Assembly: GCA_001931905.2 (NCBI GenBank)
Contig: MSJI02000184.1
Coordinates: forward strand, 1 to 64,000
Length of the DNA: 64,000 bases
Direction: 5' to 3'
Source of the DNA: Cladosporium sp. IMV 00045
Taxonomy: Eukaryota > Ascomycota > Dothideomycetes > Cladosporiales > Cladosporiaceae
Part shown: in pieces, positions 20,260 through 33,773 of the stretch
Numbering within the stretch: position 1 is the stretch's first letter
How the letters are laid out: each line of letters begins with the position of its first letter
Notes under the pieces: model-generated
Told to the model about the DNA's origin: nothing
Database searches by the model: none
Seen by the model: only the letters and a program-made list of their open reading frames with translations
Translations under genes and position numbers: made by a program

Positions 20260-23200
20260 TTAATGCAAAAAAGTACTACTCCTCTCACTCTCCAAACTCT
20301 CCAAGCTAGGCTTACTGCCCCTGACGGGCTTCCTCCTCACCGTCCCGTTGCCGTTCCCAGCAGCCTGCTGAGCCGGGTTGGGACTCTTAGAACCCATCGG
20401 CCTTGGGCCGGTGAGGGAACCGCCGCCGCGGCGAGCGGCGGCGCGAACGTCCACGGCGCGCGCGGACGAGATGGTGGGCGTTTTGGAGGGTTCGGGCGTT
20501 AGCTGTTTCGAAGAAAAGATCATGTCAGTTGTTCGTGTTCGGGTTTCTTTTACTTTTGAAGGGGATTGCGAAGAACTTACACGTCCACTATCGGTCTCGA
20601 GCGAGTAGCGCACTTCCTGGATGGGCTCGAGGAGGTGGCCGGAGCCGAGCGGGGAGGAGTAGTACATTCCCGCGCCGCCGCCGGAGTGGGAGTTGTAGTT
20701 GCGCGCGAACCCGCTGTTGCTGTACTGCGGCTCCCAGTCGTCCTCGTCGTCTTCGTAGTGGTCCCACGAAGCCTTTGTCGGGGGCGGCTGGGGCTGTTGG
20801 ACGGGCTGCGGCTTGCGCTGTTGGGATTGCGGCAGGTCGGGCTTGGCTTTGGGGGAGTTGGGGGAGTTTTTCGCGTCGGTTACTGGGAGGCGGGCTCTGT
20901 TCAGAGCGCCGGCGCCGGCGGATCCCCAGTTCGCGGGGTCGAAGTCGGAGACGGTCTGTTGGCTGAGAGAGCTGCTTGTTGCACCGTCGTCGACAAGAGC
21001 CGCGTGTGCTTGGTCTTCGAGCGTGTTTTGGTGGCGGCTGGTGGGGCCTTGGCGAGGCTGGGGGTGTTGCAGGAGCAGCGAGTTGCGATGAGCCTGGTAC
21101 TTGGGGTCGTCAAACTCGGGCTCGTCGAAGTCATCCACTTGCTGGACCGGCGAGTGTTGCGCGTACTGCTGACGCTGATAATGCTGTTGTTGCGGTTGGG
21201 ATTGGCTGTAGCCGTAGTCGTCATCGTCGCGGTTGTAGGAAGCTTCAGAAGGAATGAGCGGTGACGGCGTCCTCGTCAAACGGCTGCCCTGACTACGCAT
21301 ACTGCGCGTCTCTGCATGGTTGTAGTTCTGACCGTGTTTGGGCGAGCTGACAAACGACGACTGATCATCGTCGTGCGGAATGAAGTCTTCGCTATCGTAG
21401 CTACGCATGGAGCTAGCCTGGCTGTCGCGCGATCCGGGGCGCTGGTTTCTGGCCACGTGAGGACTGTCGACGCTGGCTGGGTCAGGCGCCGCAGAGCTCG
21501 ACGTCGTCTTCGACCAACGCGAGATCTTGGGAATCCCTGCAAAAATCGAAGAGCTATTACTCTTGTGTTTACGCTCCTTGTCGGCAGTCCTAGGCGTGAG
21601 GTCGTTGCCCTGCGAGCCAGGTGTACCACGTTGCGGTGGGGTACCAAACCCTCTTTGATTTTCTTGGGTAGGCGTGAGTAGCTTCTCATTATTCTCGAAC
21701 TGGTTGTTCAGCACTTCCCGTTCGTGAGGTTGTAAGTAACTATCGTCATCATCGTAGCGGTCATCTTCCTCATCCTCGTCGCCTTCCATCACAGTGCTGA
21801 CGCGATTCACCGATCCTGGACGGCCGTTATAACCAGAATGGAACTGACTCTTATCACCACGAGTGACCGACAAGTGTCCGGAATGGCTCGGCGTGCTGCC
21901 GGTACCTGCATTGCCCTCGGGCTCGTAACCCGGATCAGGTGCGGCCCGCAGCTTCTCGTAAGAGTCCAGACTTTCGTTAGTCACGTTCGTGTAGGACGAC
22001 ATGGGCTGACGGGAAGGAATAACACCCTGGTGCTTGAGGTCTTCGACATTATCCAAGACTTGCATGAGCATGTCCTCGATCCTGGCGAGGTCGGCGGCAC
22101 TAGCGTTCTTATTGCCCTTGAGGCCTCTCAATGCACGGCTGAGGACTCCCTTGCGCTTGGTCTGAACATCCTCGGAGGACGTCTGGCTTTGACGAGGAGT
22201 ACGCGGAGAGCTTGGAGGTTGCGGGCGGGGACCACCCAGAACACGTTGCACGGTCTGCTCAGCATCGCGGTCGGTGTTGGCCATGATCATGCGATCTTGA
22301 TCCTTGATGAAGTGCTTCATATCCTCGAAGTTCTGACGCATCTCGGCGGCGCTGCGAACGAGACTGACGAGGATCTCAGTATCACGTGCATTGCGCTGAG
22401 CATCTCTCACCGTGAGGTGATCCATGAGAGCTACAATGTCCTTGGACTGAATATGGTCCATGCCCTTGCCGGTCGCGCTGTCATACAATGGCGAAGCCAT
22501 GCCGTGGGACCCGCCGCTGACGTGACGTTGATGTCTGGGGTCGCTCATGAACGGGTCATTCCCGCCATCGGGTCCGTTCATTGCTCTGTTGAAAGCATCA
22601 ATATCCGCGCTGTTATATTGCTGCTGTTCCGCTTTGGGAGTGAGGGCTCCAGCCGATCGGTCGTGGGCAGTATCGTATCCTTCATCCCGAAGCATAGCAG
22701 GGCTAGTTGGAGTAGCACCTCTGCCCGCGTCGCCACCACGGTAACCGACGTCGGGAGTGAGCTTGCCATCGTCATCGTAGTGCTGCTCATTGCGACGACG
22801 GGTGTCTGGGGTGAGTCTTGAATCTTCGTAATCATCGTTCTCGACAGTAGGTTGCTGGCCGCTACGAGTACCCTTACCTGTGGCTAGAGCACCAGCAGCG
22901 CCAAATCCAGCGCCTAATCCAGCACCCATCAAAGCTGCTGATTTTTCATGGCCGCTCTGTCGAGAATTACTGCCTCTCCTGGCCTCATGATCCACTTCAT
23001 GTGAAGGCGAAGGGGTGTATGGCCATGCCTCCTGCCTAGCACCATCTCCTCCAAGCGGGCCCTCGACATAAGACGGGTTTTGCGACAGCTCTGACTTGGT
23101 GTCGTCGAAATGACCAATCTCCGGTAACGGGTCGTTCGCATCAGGGAGGCCGCTAGCTCCAAGCTTGATAGGCGACTCGCTAGCTTCCTTCTGCAGATCC

Positions 23201-25935
23201 CGTGCCTCACTCTGTCGCGGCGAATCGAGCTCGTCCTGGCCGTTCGCTGCCAACTTGGTCGCTGCTTGGCCCTTCAACGCGGCCCATCGGTTTTGACTAG
23301 GTGCTGATGCGGGATCATAGGAAGCAGGGTCATCTTGAGACATATTTCGCGTGTGCTGGGCCATACGATCGCTGTATGTGCCGTTACCTTTTCCAGAGTT
23401 GTCAGTAGTCGAAGATGCGAGCATGTTTGAGCTCAAAGATGATGGGTCGACCAGAGAGGCGACAGCGCTTTCCATACCGGCTGGGTGGTTCACATATTGA
23501 GGGTTTGCGCCAATACCACGAATATCCTGGCCAACGGAGAGGCGGTTCGAATCGGCCAGGCTGTCCTGCGTGTACGTGGAGTAGCGTTTATCGTCGGCTT
23601 GGCTGTCTTGCGTGTACGTCGAGAAGCGGTTCTCGTCTTCGGGGTAAGGGTTAGTTTGAAGCGAAGCTCTGTTGTCGTCGACCAGAGACTCTCTGTACTT
23701 GTCGTTCTCGAGGTGTTGTCGTTCGTACCACTCGTCAACACTTTCACCAGTCGGCGTGGAAGCGCCGTCTCGCATGTATGGCGCGTTAGGCTTTTCCAGG
23801 GGAGTCGTAAACTCATCGCCACTGCTGCTCATGGTTCGAACATTCTTTCCAGGACCTAAGTGTCTCCCAGTTGGTGAAAGAGCTCCAGACCGCATGGAAA
23901 TCGGCGACTCTTGCGTTTCACGCAGTCTCCCGACAGATGAAGGTCGGGATGTCGCGCTTTGCGGTCTCAGAGGTGAGGGAACCAGGGGCTCTTCGTATTG
24001 CTTGCGAAGGCTTGAGACACTCTGAGCAGGACTGGCCAGCGAGGGTCTGGAAGACTTGCTGCCCTGACCACCAGCCCCGAAGCCTCGAGCGGCAGCTTCA
24101 CCGCCAAGTCCTGCCGCAGCCAGAGCGGCGATTCGAGCTTTAGTTGTGGACGAGTTGCTATCTGGGCTGCCGAGATTTGCATTATCGTGGCTCATGCCAA
24201 GACCTCGCGATACTGAGGTTCTGGTTGGTGTCCGCGATGACGAGGGAGACATCTCCAAGGATCTCCTAGAAACCTCCCTTACCGGCGTTTGAACTTCGTC
24301 GGTCAATGTCGAGTCGCCTGGCTCTCTAGTGTCAGCCGACATGATGCTGTCCCGCGTCAAGTCGGAGTCGTTGATCCTGCTAGCCATAGGCATCGGTGGG
24401 ACAGATTTCTCTTTGAGGTAAGAATCATCGTCGGCCGTGTCAGTGTAGCTACCCGAGCGTTCATGATGGCCACGGCTCTTGGTCCTCTTTTTGCGACGCT
24501 CATGTACGTCACCTTGGGAGTTGTGGTTCCTGAGTGCCGCTGTCGTCAGAATTCCACCAGCAAGAGCACCAGCCGCTGCGTCTCGAGAACGGTGGTTACT
24601 CTTGCCGGACTTGGATTTCCCGCCCTCTTCAGTGTAACTCTCGCCGTCTGCTGAGCGCCTGGAAGACTTGCGACTGGTTGATGGTCTATCTCTGCTCGAC
24701 TTCCGGCTTTTCTTGTATTCCGAGTCGCCGCGAGATAGTGTTGTGCCGGGATCGTCGCCTTCGCGGTTGAGTACTACCTTCGGCCGATTCACGAATTGTG
24801 GTGTGCTCGAGGATTTACTCAGACTACGACTCACGCCACTCTTGTCCAGGTCGCTCTGAGGCATAGAGCCACGCCGTGAGTCTGAAAACTCGCGATGATT
24901 CCTGTCAATCTTCTGATCCGCTCTAATTTGGTCGATTTCAGGAAGAATCATTCGCTTGATGGTATCCTCGACCATCTCCAGTAGCTTCGGGTTGTTGGTC
25001 ATCCTTGATCCTTGGGAGATGCTTGAGACTTGTGAGCGCTGGCTTGTTGTCAGGTTAGAAGAGAGCAGACTTGACTCCGCACCGCTGATGTCGTCTTCGT
25101 AGCGATGCGATTTGGACGATCGTCGCCTTCTGTGCCCGCTATCTTCATAATCACGACTCGATCGGCGTGTTTTTCCTTGCTGTTGGTTCAGTTTCTCCAT
25201 GACTTTCTGCGTAATGCGCTCCTGGCTTGCACTTCGACTGCGTGTATGTGAAGGAGCTTTCAAGTATTCGGCCTCACTCGCCGTCATGCTTCCTTCAGGA
25301 CCATATTCGCGAGCCTGCTCGCTGTCTGCGGTGCTGCCTTCAAGCATGCTGTCGGGTGGCATAGAAGAGACGTTTGATTCGTTGTGAGCATAGAAGAGCG
25401 GGGGAGGTTGTGGCGAGCGAGCTCTGGAGGTCTCACTGCCGTCGTTGAGCACTTCGATCTCCACAGGCGGTTGACCGGAGACGTTGCTCTCCGATGAATG
25501 AGAGATCTCAGTACCTTCGATAGCACGCTCCTCCGGGCGCTTGCCTGAGAGAGATATGCGGCGGGAGTAAGATGGTTTGCGATCCTTTCCTATGCCGGTG
25601 ATCTGCACGGCATCCTGTCCACGGCTTCCCTTTCGTGAGCTTGGTGTGACGCGGACTCGCACGCTGGGTTTGCTCTTGCTCTTATCGGGACCCTTGCCGG
25701 CCTCGAAGTACTCGATCAACAAGCTCGTTTGGCTTTTCTGTCGGGAGTGGTGTCGGCCTTCTTTTTTGCTCACCGGGCCTCTGTGAGTGCTTATCGTGAT
25801 CGGGCTGCCGTCCTCGGGGATGGTATGACTGGTCTTGTCGGTCTTTGTCGTGAGATTCGTAGCAACTTCGGAGTCGTCGAGAGAGCTGATGTCGGTGGGA
25901 GCGGGGAGTGGTGGGCGTCGGGTATCCAGGCCCAT
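20260..25935 (-). CDS. Giant disordered fungal protein, 1891 aa (1865 if an in-frame intron is spliced)
   Basis: One open frame starts MGLDTRRPPL. Most of the protein is S/T/D/R/Q-rich and looks intrinsically disordered, with basic RRRSSKSHR/RKSSRRS-type patches. Alanine-glycine segments (AAAGALAGGILTTAALR, GAGLGAGFGAAGALATGKG) resemble those seen in other large fungal structural proteins. The part most likely to fold is about residues 1230-1330, reading KDIVALMDHLTVRDAQRN, then DTEILVSLVRSAAEMRQNF and a helical stretch to VLDNVEDLKHQ. A 78-base segment, 20503-20580, has a perfect GTAAGT donor, CTGAC branch and CAG acceptor and is a multiple of three; splicing it removes 26 residues near the C-terminus. 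Function unknown. Scaffold roles are guesses. Confidence 0.8.
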   Translation of the reverse strand: MGLDTRRPPLPAPTDISSLDDSEVATNLTTKTDKTSHTIPEDGSPITISTHRGPVSKKEGRHHSRQKSQTSLLIEYFEAGKGPDKSKSKPSVRVRVTPSSRKGSRGQDAVQITGIGKDRKPSYSRRISLSGKRPEERAIEGTEISHSSESNVSGQPPVEIEVLNDGSETSRARSPQPPPLFYAHNESNVSSMPPDSMLEGSTADSEQAREYGPEGSMTASEAEYLKAPSHTRSRSASQERITQKVMEKLNQQQGKTRRSSRDYEDSGHRRRRSSKSHRYEDDISGAESSLLSSNLTTSQRSQVSSISQGSRMTNNPKLLEMVEDTIKRMILPEIDQIRADQKIDRNHREFSDSRRGSMPQSDLDKSGVSRSLSKSSSTPQFVNRPKVVLNREGDDPGTTLSRGDSEYKKSRKSSRDRPSTSRKSSRRSADGESYTEEGGKSKSGKSNHRSRDAAAGALAGGILTTAALRNHNSQGDVHERRKKRTKSRGHHERSGSYTDTADDDSYLKEKSVPPMPMASRINDSDLTRDSIMSADTREPGDSTLTDEVQTPVREVSRRSLEMSPSSSRTPTRTSVSRGLGMSHDNANLGSPDSNSSTTKARIAALAAAGLGGEAAARGFGAGGQGSKSSRPSLASPAQSVSSLRKQYEEPLVPSPLRPQSATSRPSSVGRLRETQESPISMRSGALSPTGRHLGPGKNVRTMSSSGDEFTTPLEKPNAPYMRDGASTPTGESVDEWYERQHLENDKYRESLVDDNRASLQTNPYPEDENRFSTYTQDSQADDKRYSTYTQDSLADSNRLSVGQDIRGIGANPQYVNHPAGMESAVASLVDPSSLSSNMLASSTTDNSGKGNGTYSDRMAQHTRNMSQDDPASYDPASAPSQNRWAALKGQAATKLAANGQDELDSPRQSEARDLQKEASESPIKLGASGLPDANDPLPEIGHFDDTKSELSQNPSYVEGPLGGDGARQEAWPYTPSPSHEVDHEARRGSNSRQSGHEKSAALMGAGLGAGFGAAGALATGKGTRSGQQPTVENDDYEDSRLTPDTRRRNEQHYDDDGKLTPDVGYRGGDAGRGATPTSPAMLRDEGYDTAHDRSAGALTPKAEQQQYNSADIDAFNRAMNGPDGGNDPFMSDPRHQRHVSGGSHGMASPLYDSATGKGMDHIQSKDIVALMDHLTVRDAQRNARDTEILVSLVRSAAEMRQNFEDMKHFIKDQDRMIMANTDRDAEQTVQRVLGGPRPQPPSSPRTPRQSQTSSEDVQTKRKGVLSRALRGLKGNKNASAADLARIEDMLMQVLDNVEDLKHQGVIPSRQPMSSYTNVTNESLDSYEKLRAAPDPGYEPEGNAGTGSTPSHSGHLSVTRGDKSQFHSGYNGRPGSVNRVSTVMEGDEDEEDDRYDDDDSYLQPHEREVLNNQFENNEKLLTPTQENQRGFGTPPQRGTPGSQGNDLTPRTADKERKHKSNSSSIFAGIPKISRWSKTTSSSAAPDPASVDSPHVARNQRPGSRDSQASSMRSYDSEDFIPHDDDQSSFVSSPKHGQNYNHAETRSMRSQGSRLTRTPSPLIPSEASYNRDDDDYGYSQSQPQQQHYQRQQYAQHSPVQQVDDFDEPEFDDPKYQAHRNSLLLQHPQPRQGPTSRHQNTLEDQAHAALVDDGATSSSLSQQTVSDFDPANWGSAGAGALNRARLPVTDAKNSPNSPKAKPDLPQSQQRKPQPVQQPQPPPTKASWDHYEDDEDDWEPQYSNSGFARNYNSHSGGGAGMYYSSPLGSGHLLEPIQEVRYSLETDSGRVSSSQSPSKVKETRTRTTDMIFSSKQLTPEPSKTPTISSARAVDVRAAARRGGGSLTGPRPMGSKSPNPAQQAAGNGNGTVRRKPVRGSKPSLESLESERSSTFLH

Positions 25936-28900
25936 CCTAAGCTTGGATCATCACTTGCTGGATGTAGGCGGATTGATACATGTCCCGGTTGGTAGTGATA
26001 GCTGATAGTAGTGAGGTGCGCGTGCAAACGGTCGACAAGTGCAAGCGCGCGGGTGGAGGTGCGATCCGGTTTGGGGTGTGTTGCACAGAGGGACGGGAGA
26101 TGTTACGCCAGGGTGGGAGGATGCGGTGGAGCGACGGAGTGGCAGTTGTTGGTGGTTTGTGTACAGGGTTGGTTGTTGCGCGAGGGCTTGCAGTGGCTGA
26201 CCAGGCAGCGCTTCAGCCAAGTTGCGGCGTGAGAGCAGAAGCGGAGCGGTGGAGGTCGGTGAGATGATGGTGAGTTTGATACCGGGTACTTGTGCAGTCA
26301 GTAGTACTGTGGTGACGGTAGTGTATACAGACAGGGCACGAGCAGTACTAGTGAGGACGACGGTGGTTGCTAGTCGAACTGGCGGAGAGAGAAACACACG
26401 GATCAAGCCCAGGTCGACCGGGATGATGCTGGGCGCTGAGGGAGAGTGTAAGTGCCGCTGGGGGCAGGAGCGAAGTTGAGGATTAAATTGGGAGAGAAGA
26501 GAGTGAGAGATTTGGGTGGAGGAGCGTGGGAGAGCGAGCGTTGGCTGGCTCCTGGCTGTGCTGCACTTTTGCTTGCTTGCTGTGCCAACCCTTTTCTTTC
26601 GTGCTGTGTGCGCTCTTCAGGTGTGGGATAAAATGAGAGCGCGACGACAAGGCGAGACACCCGCAGAGATTAGAGTGTGATATGGCGAGGAGGACGGGTT
26701 CGCGACACGAGAATCACCAGGCGGCCAGGCATAAGCCTCAGCAAGAGCAGCGACTCTCTCACCACTATTCACAAACTAAAACTACCTTAAAGATCAGGCC
26801 GGCGCCTAAGAAGCCACCAGCTGGTCTAACCGTCCTCCTCCCCGCCACCCAGATCCATCGACGGAGCCGAGTAATTCGCCAACAACCCAGAGCCCATCGG
26901 CGTCGTCAAGGGAAACCCGCCCGTTTGAAAACCATCAGGACCCACCGCCCGGCTAGCCAACGCTCAAGCTAAACCCAGTCCATCTCCCACGCCGCCTGAT
27001 GTGCTGCGCTACGAGGCTCGTGAGGGCTATCGACCATCGAAATCTCATCATCAACCAACCACCTGCTACCCAATGTGCCCATTATTCTCGCTTCATCGAG
27101 CCCATGCCAAAAAATCCAAGCATCGGAAAGGATCCCTCAAACCTTGCCAGCTTACCCAGCGATCTGGCTCGCCGAACCACGGAAACGTATTCGCTGCTAG
27201 ATAAACATAATTCACAGGATCAGGTACATAATTACAAGTCGTTCTCGATACATCGCAAAGATACATCACAGCAATCTTCACGCCGCGTCCGAAGCCCACG
27301 TGGACGGGCTCTTTGCTCGCGCGGCCAAACGGGCCAGCATCCTCATCGTCATCATCATCCATCAGCCGATGCATGCCCTTCCCTCTTTCTACTGTGCTAT
27401 GCATGTAATGCCAGCAAATCATCATCACATGGCAGTGGATGCCAGCCAGACTACTGCAAACCCAGCACACCACACGTATGTCGCAAACCGGCGCCCACCG
27501 TCGGTTATTCCGTCCCATAGGCTAAGGGCTTCCCTCGCAGTTCCACCAAACAGCAGCAACTTCGCGAACTTGCAGTCGTTCGACTCGGCTCGCTTCGGGT
27601 GGATGATTAAGTGAATCGTGGATGGTGGGTGATATGCAGCCCGCAGGCCGCAGAAAATACGCATGCGTCTATTCTAGGTAGGAGGTAGGTACTTGCTTGC
27701 TGCAGCTCTTCGTTCGCGCTTCCTTGCGTGCAGGATTGGTTGGAGTCGTTCTCGCACAACCGGTCACGATCATGTACTCGCTTTACCTTGGCCTTGACGA
27801 ACAAGACGATGATGATACACATATCGCAAGATCCGGGCTCTTTTCCGCGAGAGTAAGCTCCCGAAACCTTGGGATTTCTTTTTGCTCATGTCCTATTTCT
27901 GGCGTTTCGTCACCTAGTTTTGTTACCAGCCACCCTTCGGTGCTATTTCTCTGATAACCCCACTCTTTCACCAACCTCCAGGCAAACGACATGCGAACTC
28001 ATTCCCACGCGCGCCGCCAACGATCCATGCTCACAGGTACTTCTCGTGAAGAACAATAATGTTGAGCTTCAGCAAGAAATCGTAGAAGACAAGTAAAGAA
28101 AAGATCGAAAATTTCATCCTCATGTGAATAAAATCAGCCACCCACTTTCCCGGACACGCTCGCATACATGTACATGCACGAACGCACGCATACATGCATA
28201 TCCCATGGGCCAATCGCTTTCCAACAATCACATTCCTCACAATGTAGGTTCGGGCTCGTGCGACCCGGTGCGCTATCGTGGCACGACACAAGACCACTCG
28301 TGCACTTGCAGCGTGATGTTCAGCTATGTAGGTAGGAGGGCATCAACTCTTTGGATATCTATGGATGGATTAATGAAGGTAGCGTTTCGGAATCAATCGC
28401 ATTGGAGGAAAGCTCAGAAGGAGAGCCATACCTTAGCATTTCATCCACGTGAGTACGGTCAATGAGTCTACATTACCTCTTCAATACGTATGTGCTCGTC
28501 GTTCTTACTACTTGATGAGGCTGCATATACTTCGGCGCCAGGATTATGTTGTAATCAGATCGACCCTTGGAATTGTTGCTATGTGGATGACAATCAAGCC
28601 ATGAGCCAGTCGTCGTGTGTCCTCTTGTCCTCATTTGCTCCCCTCCATTTGTCTAGATGTAGTATATCTACGATCAACGCCGTGGACAACCGAATCAATC
28701 CAAAGCAGTGACCCGACCTGGCTAATTGAATGACGAAGAAAGGTCCGATATGTCGTTCTCAAGTCCCTTTCGACATCCCAAATCTCCGTTGGATTCTCTT
28801 AGTCGATTCCGTCGTCCCGATAGTTGTGTTCGCGGGCTGTTTTTTACATCGTCATCGCTCGGTATTTGGACAGGTCGCAAGGAATTCTAAGCACTCACTC

Positions 28901-29278
28901 AATCTCTTCTGGCGTGGGTATTCAAAGACGAAGATCTTTGGATCGTCAGGGATAGCAAAGGCTCACTTCCCAGTAAGTCTTTGTGAGGTGATGGGATGGA
29001 TTGAAACTGCATGCTTCAATTTCGATCTTTTCATCGTTTTTGTGTCTTTTTATGCTTTCGAGCATTATCATGCCGCGTGCCGGGTTCGAAGGGTTGCAGT
29101 GCGTCTCGAACCGCCAATATGTTCGCTTCTTTCCTTCTGAGCAGAGTTTTGCTATCATGTTCATCCTCGTCCTTCATTCAACAGAGCGAGTCAAGACCTC
29201 CCAGCAGGACGCCCACCATACGCCAGTCCATCATCCCCACAAGCAAACCTCACCTTCGCCTCTCACAAATCCCATCCC
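25936..29278. other. 3.3-kb stretch with no supported gene
   Basis: The region includes the promoter and leader of the giant gene and the 3' flank of the 348-aa gene. Many short frames occur on both strands (for example 26682-26972 and 26999-27520 on +), but none shows motifs, a family or linked splice sites. No tRNA-like cloverleaf or transposon sequence was recognised. Confidence 0.5.
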
Positions 29279-30379
29279 TCAACCCACCTCCCACCCAACT
29301 CCAACCCACCATTCCCCCATTCCCCCTCTCTCCCTATCATCAAGTAACTCAAGCCTCCACCCCAATCCCCCCACTCCAACCACCGCACCAACCCGCACCA
29401 CGCCCTTCCCCTCCCCCACAAGCGCACACTTCACCCTTTCACCCTCCCCCTCCTCCTCCCCCACCCTCCTTCCCCCCACAACCCACCCCCACCCCACCCC
29501 CCTCAGCTCCTCAACTCTGACCCCAAACCCCCACCCCTCCTCGTGTCCTCGCGCCTGCTGCTGCGCGAACCCCCGCCCCGCATCAACAACCCACCCTTGC
29601 ACCACAGCCGCCATCCCGCCAGGAAGGAAAGCGTTCCCGCGCCGGTGGGGGGAGAAAATCTGCGGGAGGGGAGGGGCGGGGTTGGAAGGTGGGGGAGGGG
29701 GGAGGAATGTTGGTCTTTGGACTGTAGGGTTGGTGGTTGTTGAGACTGATGGGGTTGAGGGTGGGATGAAGCGGGGATGCTTTGATGGTTCTGGTGAGGA
29801 GAGGCGGCGGCGTTTTGGGCTGAAGGGGAGGGTGGTGGCGTTGGTGTTTGAGGCGGCTTGGTCGTGATTGTGTGGTTCGATCGATCGATATACCCCCTCA
29901 CCCGCTCGGTCGGTGCCTGTGAGCAGCATTTCTCCCTGCTGACGATCATCATGCCTCTCGCCGTCGGAAGAGTGCGTTTCCTCGACATCTTCGCGCACGC
30001 GCGGGGGTCGGAGGGCGTGCGCTAGGTTCGTCCTTGTCGGAGGAGGTGGGGAGGAGGGACTTGTGGTATTGGCATTTTGCTGAGTTGAAGAGCTCGGTGA
30101 TTTGCCGCGGGAGAAACGGGGTGTTGCGGCGAATTGTGAGGGAGCTGTTTGATGCTGGTGCTGTTGCTGTTGAGTGGCGGCTGTTGTTGAGGGTTCGTGA
30201 TGAGGGGTTGTGTGCTGCGAGAAGCGCGGAGGTGGTTTTGTTGATTTTTTACCAGCGGGATACGTTGCTCTCTTGTTTCCTGGCAGGAAGCGTCGGGGCG
30301 ATGGTGTCTGAAGTGAGGTTAGCGAGCATGCTTTTCAGATGTGGCGACTGGTGAGGTTAACCACTGGCGGCGGCGCCAT
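29279..30379 (-). CDS. Hypothetical protein with repeated PRF/FxP short motifs, 348 aa, two exons
   Basis: Exon 1 is 30379-30362 (MAPPPV). Intron 30308-30361 is 54 bases with an unusual GTTAAC donor, a GCTAAC branch and a CAG acceptor. Exon 2 is 30307-29279. The first 220 residues are disordered and carry recurring short motifs: SPRRFLPG, PPPRFSQ, TPRFSRGK, LPFSPKRRRL, KHPRFIPPS and RPTFLPPP. A conserved-looking segment reads IFSPHRRGNAFLPGGMAA, then VVQGWVVDAG. The C-terminal third is rich in G, V, W and E and looks beta-structured. The same frame stays open well upstream of base 29998, which has no ATG, so the intron to MAPPPV is the best start. A donor one codon earlier (GTGGTT) is possible. 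I cannot name it. Confidence 0.68.
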
Positions 30380-32522
<2,143 letters not shown>

Positions 32523-33773
32523 TGTGGTGGGGTATGTTTGTTTTGGTAGGGTGGGAGGTGGTGAGATTGGTCGGGTTGATGTATGAGTCGGGATGTGGGA
32601 CTGTTGGAGAGCGCGGTGGAGGAGGATCGAGGAACAAGGTCTGAGGGAGCGGCGGAGAGGAAAGCGATGAACAGAGAAGCAAGAGTCTCGAGTGGATAGA
32701 GCTTGACGACCCTGCAGAGTCGGGGATGGAGGAAAAGGATGGAGATAGTCCTGTCACCGGTGAAGTCGAAACCCACCCACTTTCTGCTTGTGATGAGCTG
32801 TCTTTTGCCCCGCTTTGCTGCTTGCTGGTGGTAAGGCTGAACTGGCGCGGGCGGCTAGAGGAGGAATGTGGTGGTGTATTGTTTGTGATTGTACTGCGAT
32901 GGCATCGGACAAGTCGATAAGATATAGTGAGGGAAAAGGCGGTGGTGTTGGAATTGTGCGGCTGAAGGATTTATTTTATGTACGTATAGACAGATAGGTG
33001 ATCTAGCCACAGCTAGGTAATCTGACAAACGAATCCTTCCTCCCAGCGCAGTCAGCTCTGGCTGCGTAATTCAACCTTGTTGGCCAAACACTCTCATGCG
33101 GACACTCGGGCCCTGGGCTCTGGCGAGAGGCCCCTCACCTTCTTCAGACATCCCATTGGCTGTCATCCTCACGCGCCGTCTGAGTTTGGGCCAGCTCTTT
33201 TACGGACTCGCCGTCCAGGAACACGAGGCTTTCGGCTCTTAGCGATTCTATTCATGATGATCGGAGGGAGTGTGCCTATCTGCTGATATTCATCGGATAC
33301 TTGTCTGCGGGAGATTCTTGATGCTTTATGCCTTCTTCACTGTTTCCAGCACGACCTCAAACCACTACTCCCTCGAAGGCGAAAGCAATCTATCCACAGA
33401 ATAAGGTTTCATGCCACTTTCACATGTTTCCCTCCCGTGTTTACTGCTACGCAACACCCTCTGGCAGCACCTCGATATGTCACTTATCACGTCAAATTCT
33501 CATCGCCAAGGTCAATATACAACGTCGCATGCCACTAGGCGCAAATGGCACCACTAAGTACTCAAGCGATGTGATGCGCAGCATTTCTCCTCTCGCTTCC
33601 ACCTCTCATCCCACCACCCACGCTTCAAACGAACCTCGGCATCTTCAATCAGGGTCAGCCCCGAGAGCTCCGTCGCCATTCCATAGCGCCATCTCACTTC
33701 ACGCGCGCAAGATTGACATCAGACTCTGCAGGAAAGGACAAACACCGAATATTGCTGAAGGCTTGATATCAAG
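32523..33773. promoter_or_regulatory. Divergent intergenic region, MAP kinase / fatty aldehyde dehydrogenase
   Basis: This 1251-base spacer lies between divergent starts. A 149-codon frame on + (33328-33777) starts with a true ATG and ends over the dehydrogenase ATG with an ATGA overlap. I treat it as a possible leader frame, not a gene. Nothing else was recognised. Confidence 0.55.

Noticed and set aside
26682..27614. Several plus-strand frames of 60-170 codons upstream of the giant gene
   Set aside because: They overlap each other in different frames, carry no family features and do not splice together; treated as leader/promoter DNA.
29080..29115. GGGTTCGAAGGG, resembling a tRNA B box
   Set aside because: No matching A box, acceptor stem or cloverleaf around it.
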